From the NCBI GenBank assembly GCA_026874595.1, contig CM049310.1, positions 16,158,058 through 16,222,057 of the forward strand: a DNA stretch of 64,000 nucleotides, read 5' to 3'. This stretch comes from Sipunculus nudus. Taxonomy: Eukaryota; Annelida; Sipuncula; Golfingiida; Sipunculidae. Position numbers and translations under genes: made by a program. Positions 58,700 to 64,000 of this stretch are shown in pieces; position 1 is the first letter of the stretch; the number at the start of each line of letters is the position of its first letter. The notes under the pieces were generated by a model, which was not told the origin of the DNA, did no database searches, and worked only from the letters and a program-made list of their open reading frames with translations.

Positions 58700-59594
58700 A
58701 TTAGATCTTGAAGACTGGTCACGTAGCTCTTTATCATAGGCAAAACTGGTGGTGCCACCTGCAACCATTTTATGCACAGCGTCTGTCTGTTTGTCTGCCG
58801 TGGGATAAAATCACTCATATCTTTGCAGTGGTTTGACTTGCCTGCCTAAAATTTTGCAGGTTTATACATCTTGGATAGCTTTCTTGATTTTGTGGCAGGT
58901 GGCGCCACCTACTTTTATGTTTTACGCTGCAGACATCCAGGCTTATATCTCAGGAACCATTTGATGGATTGGGCCAAATTTTGCATGTGTATAGATCTCA
59001 CATAGCTCTTCATTATAGGATAAAAATGGTGGTGCCACCTGCAACCATCTTTTCACAGCGTCCGTCTGTTTGTCTGCTGTGGGATAAAATCACTCATATC
59101 TCGACAGTGGTTTGACTTATCTGCCTAAAATTTTGCATGTTTACACATCTTGGATAGCTTTCTTGATTTTATAACAGGTGGCACCACCTCCATTCACAAT
59201 TACGCTGCAGACAACCAAGCTTATATCTCAGGAACCGTTTGACTGATTTGGCCAAATTTTTTGCATGTGTATAGATCTCACATAGCTCTTTATTATAGGC
59301 AAAACTGGTGGTGCCACCTGCACAGCGTCCGTCTGTTTGTCTGCTGTGGGATAAAATCACTCATATCTCACCGGTGGTTTGACTTTTTGCATATGTATAC
59401 AACTTTGACAGCTTTCTGGATTTTGTGGTAAGTGGAGCAGCCTACATACAGATTTCGGCTGCAGACATCCATGATAATATACAACACACCTCACTCTATT
59501 TCCCCTTGCCACTCAATCCATGCCTCGATCACTTCACCCATCCAACTCTGATTTCGGCGGATACACGTAGTCACTTGTCGACCCGTATGCTAGT
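58700..59594 (+). mobile_element. Family A Helentron-like element, 5'-truncated
   Basis: Homology begins within a core subunit (CACGTAGCTCTTTATCATAG) and covers three subunits with variant palindromes (GGTGGTGCCACC, GGTGGCGCCACC, GGTGGCACCACC). The 3' end has GGCGGATACACG and a damaged hairpin (GTAGTCACTTGTCGAC), then CTAGT at 59590-59594. Confidence 0.75.
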
Positions 59595-59619
59595 TCATTA
59601 CAGACTGCCCTCTGTTTTT

Positions 59620-60937
59620 TATGCCCCCGCCACAAAGTGGCCGGTGCATATAGTTTTCCCCATGTCCGTCCTTCCGTCATTCCGTCATTCCGAAATCAAA
59701 CAGTTGTACGGACTTTTTTTCGCAATGCCTGCAGATATTGGCCTGATTTTTGGTGTGTGGGCAGATAATGACCAGTTACAGATCGAGTTGACCGTTTTAC
59801 GGCTCCTAAACTTAGAAAATTTCATGAAAAATAGAAATTTTCATGACAAATACACATGTACAGCCGTTTTTAGCCCTCAGCTCATAAGCTGATGGGCTAT
59901 TGTCGTCACTCAAGCTGTCCCTCTGTCCATCTGTCTGTCCGGTGTCTGTCTGTCCGTCCGTCCGTTCCGCGTCTGTTAACTTTTACCTTGCGAGCGGGAT
60001 ATCTCTAAAAGGATTCACCGTTGGAATTTTATTTCATCAGTGAAGATGTATATCGATAAAATCTCGGTCAAGTTCGGATATGGGTGACCTTGACCCATTT
60101 TTCTACATTTAAGAGCTGATTATAGAAAAACACTCAGAATTAAGTTTATATCTCAGGAACCATTGTGTGGATTTTCACAAAACTTACTATGATCATTTGG
60201 ACTGATGGTCTGTATGTGCTGCACAATTTTGGTGGTGCCACCTGCAATTTCTGATTTTTTAATGAAATTTTATCGGATTTTTTCAATTTTGGCCTTTTGT
60301 GCAGGATTTCTCCATAGGTATTCAACACAGGAACTTCATTTCTTCAGTGCTATTGCATTATATTTACAAAATCTTGGTCATGTTCAAAGATGGGTGATCT
60401 TGACCTACTTTTCAAGGTCACAGAGCTTAGTATAGAAAAAAACTTAGGAGCTTATTTCTCAGGAAGCATTTAGTGGATTGTTATGAAACATGGTATATAC
60501 CTCTCCAATTTAAATTTATAAATGATAATCAACTTTTGCAAATATTCTAGTTTCGCAATGCAATGCTTACAGATACTGGCCTAATGTTTGGTCTGTGGGC
60601 CCATAATGACCACTTACAGATCGAGTTCACATTTCGTCCCAGTTAACCTATTTTTCACCATATGACAGATCCTGAACATAGAAAATTTCATGAAAGACAG
60701 AAATTTTCATGAAAAATGCACATATATGGACTTTTTTTCACAATGCCTGCAGATACTGGCCTGATTTTTGGTGTGTTGCTTGATAATGACCCTTTACAGA
60801 TCGAGTTTGCATTTTGCCCTAGTTGACCTACTTTTGACCATACAACACTTCCTGAACTTAAAAAATTTTACAAAATTTAACAAATGTTTCTAATTAGCCC
60901 CAGGCGGGGGCATTCGTGTAGTTCCGACACATCTAGT
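59620..60937 (+). mobile_element. Family C Helentron-like element with nested family D
   Basis: It starts ATGCCCCCGCC, forming a hairpin with TGGCCGGTGCAT (59621-59655), and ends GGCGGGGGCATTCGTGTAG...CATCTAGT (60903-60937). GGCGGGGGCAT is the inverted copy of the 5' terminus, so the ends are asymmetric inverted repeats as in family A. The core has about three units of roughly 170 bp (TTTTTTCGCAATGCCTGCAG, TACAGATCGAGTT, AAATTTCATGAAAA). Family D interrupts it at 59871-60550. Confidence 0.7.
59871..60552 (+). mobile_element. Family D Helentron-like element nested in C
   Basis: It starts TAGCCCTCAGCTCATAAGCTGATGGGCTA, an imperfect hairpin at 59871-59899. It contains two diverged repeats (TATCTCAGGAACCATT, GGGTGACCTTGACC) and a GGTGGTGCCACCTGCA palindrome variant at 60232, and it ends ATTCTAGTT (60545-60552). 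It lies between a run of T and TTCGCAATG of the C core, again a T-rich junction. A subterminal inverted copy of the 5' end is not evident, so the 3' end may be truncated. Confidence 0.6.
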
Positions 60938-61705
60938 ATTTTATAACCTTACAGGGCTCAGCATAAACAGTTCAGCAGTTGCCCAGGGCAAGTTAAAGTT
61001 CCAGAAAATGATGGTAGGGCAGTAGGCAGGTGGGTCCAACGTATACATTAACACAATTGCCTAAATTATTTACTAATCTGAAGTTAATCATTTTCTTTTT
61101 GAGAAATGTAATACCTCTATCTTTTAAAACCAAAAAAAAAGGCAATTAAAAGCTAGATGTTACTTGATCTTGTGGGCAAGTGTTTTCAAAAGGTAATGTC
61201 AAACCTGGAGTTTAATGATGTTGTTTTAAGAATAAATATACTATCTTCCCGTTACAAGATCACAGAAAAAAAAAACACTGAAAGGAGATAATCCATGTAC
61301 ATGAACACCTTGATTCTTGGCCAAATGCCAACTCACTGGTAGAGATACTAAGTAAACTGCACTGCTGAAAGCAGTATTGTTATCATTTTGAAGGAGTGTT
61401 TTTGAAATGCAGTCATGGAAAAGAGACGCATGGTCAATACATGGGAAAATGGAGTTTTCAGTGTGCTGCAAAATAATACTGTTATTTCCGGCACTTAGCA
61501 TTTAGCACTCACATGGTGCCAGTCACGGAAAAGGGGCAAAGATGTGAACAAAATGTGCATGTTTCTGGTGTTACGGAACCTAATATAAACAGATCGTGTA
61601 TGCGTGATGAACACAAATTCTGTAACGGAGATAAAAAAATCAGATTCAGTAACACTAGGCAGCGGGAAATGTCTAGGGGAATGAGTAAAGAAGTCAGTGG
61701 TTTTT
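60938..61705. other. No recognised feature
   Basis: AT-rich unique DNA; no gene, repeat or RNA seen. Confidence 0.45.
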
Positions 61706-62356
61706 TGTCAACAAATAACTATAATTTATTCTTAAAACAACCCTAACAATACAATACACTAAATCAATACAATTATACAGTAAAACAACGTTATAGCAAC
61801 AAGTCAATACAATCACACAGAAAAATAATGGTACAGTACCTCGATACCAACACCGTCACCAAGATAAGGCCTTTGAATGTAAACTCTTGGAGAATGACAG
61901 TCCAGTGGAAAGTTCTTGCAACAACACAGAAAGTAAACTGAAGTCTAAATGTATAAAATCAAGGAGAAAATCTTTGAAAATGTATAATTGCCGCCTTCTT
62001 CGGATAAGGTCTTAGAATCTGACACACGCTTCTACGTCCGCTGGTATCTGCTTTGCTGTCTGCCCCTGGTTCTAAACAACAGCCCTTTTATATACCTTCA
62101 CACCCCAAACATTGAATTTTCCACTTCTCAAACAGTCTATAAGGACCCTACTCCACAGTAAACACGGGTTTCAGGAATTCTCCAGAAAGACATCGCTGTG
62201 TATCTACACATACCAGGCTCATCACGTGACCCACAACCAGGTTTGAAAACTCGAGGTCCACATGACAACGAGAGTTCAACCAGTACGGACCAAACACAAA
62301 ATGCAACAACAACACGAGTTACGCCCGTGTCACACAATAAAAGAGCACCTGTAACA
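61706..62356 (-). repeat. Probable solo LTR, minus strand
   Basis: On the minus strand a 651-bp segment starts TGTTACAGGTGC and ends TTGTTGACA, giving TG...CA ends. GTATATAAAAGGG, a strong TATA box, lies at 62085-62097, and AATAAA lies at 61725-61730, about 20 bp before the end: the promoter and polyadenylation layout of an LTR. No primer binding site follows and no purine tract precedes it, and no second copy is in the window, so a solo LTR is the best reading. No matching 5-bp target duplication is visible (TTTTT vs CTGAA). Confidence 0.5.
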
Positions 62357-63270
62357 CTGAACATAGAAAAGAGAGTCTAATTCAATCATTTAACTGTCAC
62401 AAAAATGAATCATGAAAGCATAAATACATAATCATACATAATTTAAAAATTTAAGATCTATATTTCTGACAAATGTAATTTTCTTTTTGTTCAGATCAAT
62501 TTTGCGAAGCCCTCAAATTATAATAATTCAGAATCATCCTCATGATTATTTACCTATCACTAGACTTGTCCAGTCGATGTAATGGTTAAAACAAAATTTT
62601 TCCCACAAAGTCATCAAACTTACTTTGCAAAGCCTAGAACAAGTAATGTCACCTCGTGGCAAATTATATAACGGCTCTCCGACAAACTATTTTGAGATCA
62701 GGGCTGGCACTGAGTTGTCTTCAGGTTTGTATAAGGATTATTTTAAGCATTTAAATAGTAAACACAAATACTAAGGCCTTTGCAGGGCTAACCTGTCATG
62801 TGCCACAATAACAAGTGTTATGAAAAGTGTTAAAAAGAGTGGGACTAAAGGAACACTGCCACTGAATGTAGCTAGGTTTATCTTACCATTCCTTCTAATA
62901 CTTCCATAATCAACATTTCTTCCGTCCAATCAACTTTTCTGTATTTGTGTGATAAAAAACTGAGATCCATTCGTGTACTTGCCATCATTTACCATCGACA
63001 CCCAGCCAGGCATGTAACACTTCAGCTTGAATTTCTCATCATCGAAACGATGCTCATACCTGGAACTATAACAGGTAAATCATGCAAGGTCTCAGGTCAA
63101 GGAAATTATAGTAGTGAACAAAGACATGGTATTTAAACTTTGACCTGAACAATCAAATTAACTCCTTGCAGGGTTTTCTTTTTAGGTTGCCCAAAACCTG
63201 TTTTCGGCAGGGCAGAACCTGATACCTACCTTGACTTGCCTAAAACAGTTAATGAATGCCTAAACCTACG
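62357..63270. other. No recognised feature
   Basis: No gene, RNA or element end recognised; composition is somewhat less AT-rich than 51-53 kb. Confidence 0.45.
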
Positions 63271-63810
63271 ATTCCTTTTACGTGGTAGCAGATGTGGATG
63301 GAGTTGAACATATGATATTATAATTAAGGAACGATTCCTTTTATGCGGTTGTGGTACTTATCCAGTCCATCATCCAAAAAAATTACTGTCGGATCATGTA
63401 GTGTCTGATCCAACAAATAATATAAATGGTTGGGGTCTGACAAGGAATCCTACTGAAGTGTATACGTCACATAGGGGTTTCCCTAGAATTGGAAAGTGTT
63501 TATCAGTATATGCCACAAGAAAATCTGCATCAAATCAAATTATTGTGAATATGGGAAACATTTGTCTGTCATTCACTGGTAAGTGGTCTGCCCAATACCT
63601 TTCTGTTTCAATTCAAGCGGCTGGTTTACTACCTTTTATTACAACTTTCACAATGCAGGGATATATATATATATCATACATAAATATTATATCACATATA
63701 CAATATCACTATACAAAAATCGTTTTATCTGCAACCGCATAAAAGGAATTAGCCTGGCTGGAACCCCATACCGTGACCACATACCGCGGCCACAAACACG
63801 TAAAAGGAAT
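63271..63810. repeat. Nested inverted repeats (MITE-like)
   Basis: The outer pair ATTCCTTTTACGTG (63271-63284) and CACGTAAAAGGAAT (63797-63810) is perfectly inverted over 14 bp. The inner pair ATTCCTTTTATGCGGTTG (63334-63351) and its complement CAACCGCATAAAAGGAAT (63732-63749) is perfectly inverted over 18 bp. All four share ATTCCTTTTA. This looks like one short inverted-repeat element inside another, or an element with duplicated ends. A TA/AT microsatellite lies at 63659-63680. No coding region. Confidence 0.7.
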
Positions 63811-64000
63811 TGTAGCTTAAAACTGCATTTAACCACATACAACCTTAGATACCCTGACCTATGACTTGCAGTTTAACTATGTTTTATTTTTACACAGCTA
63901 AATGCATAAAGACATGCTCAATAAATTAAAAGTGAGAAATACTCGATTCAAACTAAAAAAATTAAACCATGATTAAATCAAGGCAACAAATAAAAATAAG

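Noticed and set aside
59425-59892. 155-codon plus-strand open frame
   Set aside because: It spans the 3' end of family A, spacer DNA, and the start of families C and D, so it is a chance frame across transposon junctions.
1-64000. tRNA genes
   Set aside because: No GGTTCGAAT-type T-loop with matching acceptor stem found; GGTTCGCATTAGGCC is the family B terminus, not a tRNA T-arm.

Overview
The window is repeat-dominated eukaryotic DNA. It is intron-like and AT-rich, with no dense gene order and no bacterial operon signals. Non-autonomous Helentron-like elements with tandem-repeated cores, a Ty3/gypsy element, a Penelope-like element and several young satellites together suggest a marine invertebrate, most likely a bivalve mollusc. 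That assignment is inference; no host gene identifies the species.

Layout. 1-10165: four tandem copies of a 2.5-2.6 kb unit. The last copy abuts, on the minus strand, an exon encoding a coiled-coil (10119-10568) with a clean splice acceptor; this is the best host-gene candidate. 11341-14951: two full or partial Helentron-like elements, one nested in the other. 14952-19077: mostly featureless DNA with one 230-bp direct duplication. 19079-21067: a six-subunit family A element. 22230-26317: degenerate repeats leading into a 92-bp satellite. 26318-31260: a nearly complete Ty3/gypsy retrotransposon (144-bp LTRs, frameshifted gag and pol) inserted in that satellite, which resumes at 31261. 32822-34637: family A on the minus strand. 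35340-37112: a TG-rich satellite interrupted by a broken, inverted Penelope-like element (37113-39672) that itself holds a second inverted repeat. 39748-42736: a family B element with 177-bp internal repeats. 42840-46840: a 30-bp satellite split by a family A element. 48818-51232: a family A element split by a 1.3-kb TA-flanked DNA transposon. 53335-55930: a ~140-bp tandem array. 56110-57815 and 58700-59594: truncated B and A copies. 59620-60937: family C with family D nested in it. 61706-62356: a probable solo LTR. 63271-63810: nested inverted repeats.

The main theme is one kind of element seeding much of the window. Families A-D share a T|T insertion context, asymmetric inverted termini and (A, C, D) a CTAGT 3' end. 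The perfect 12-bp palindrome GGTGGCGCCACC recurs in the cores of A and B, and degenerate forms occur in D, in satellite flanks and in decayed arrays. The 92-bp satellite looks like an amplified core half-unit. No autonomous Rep/helicase partner is in the window.
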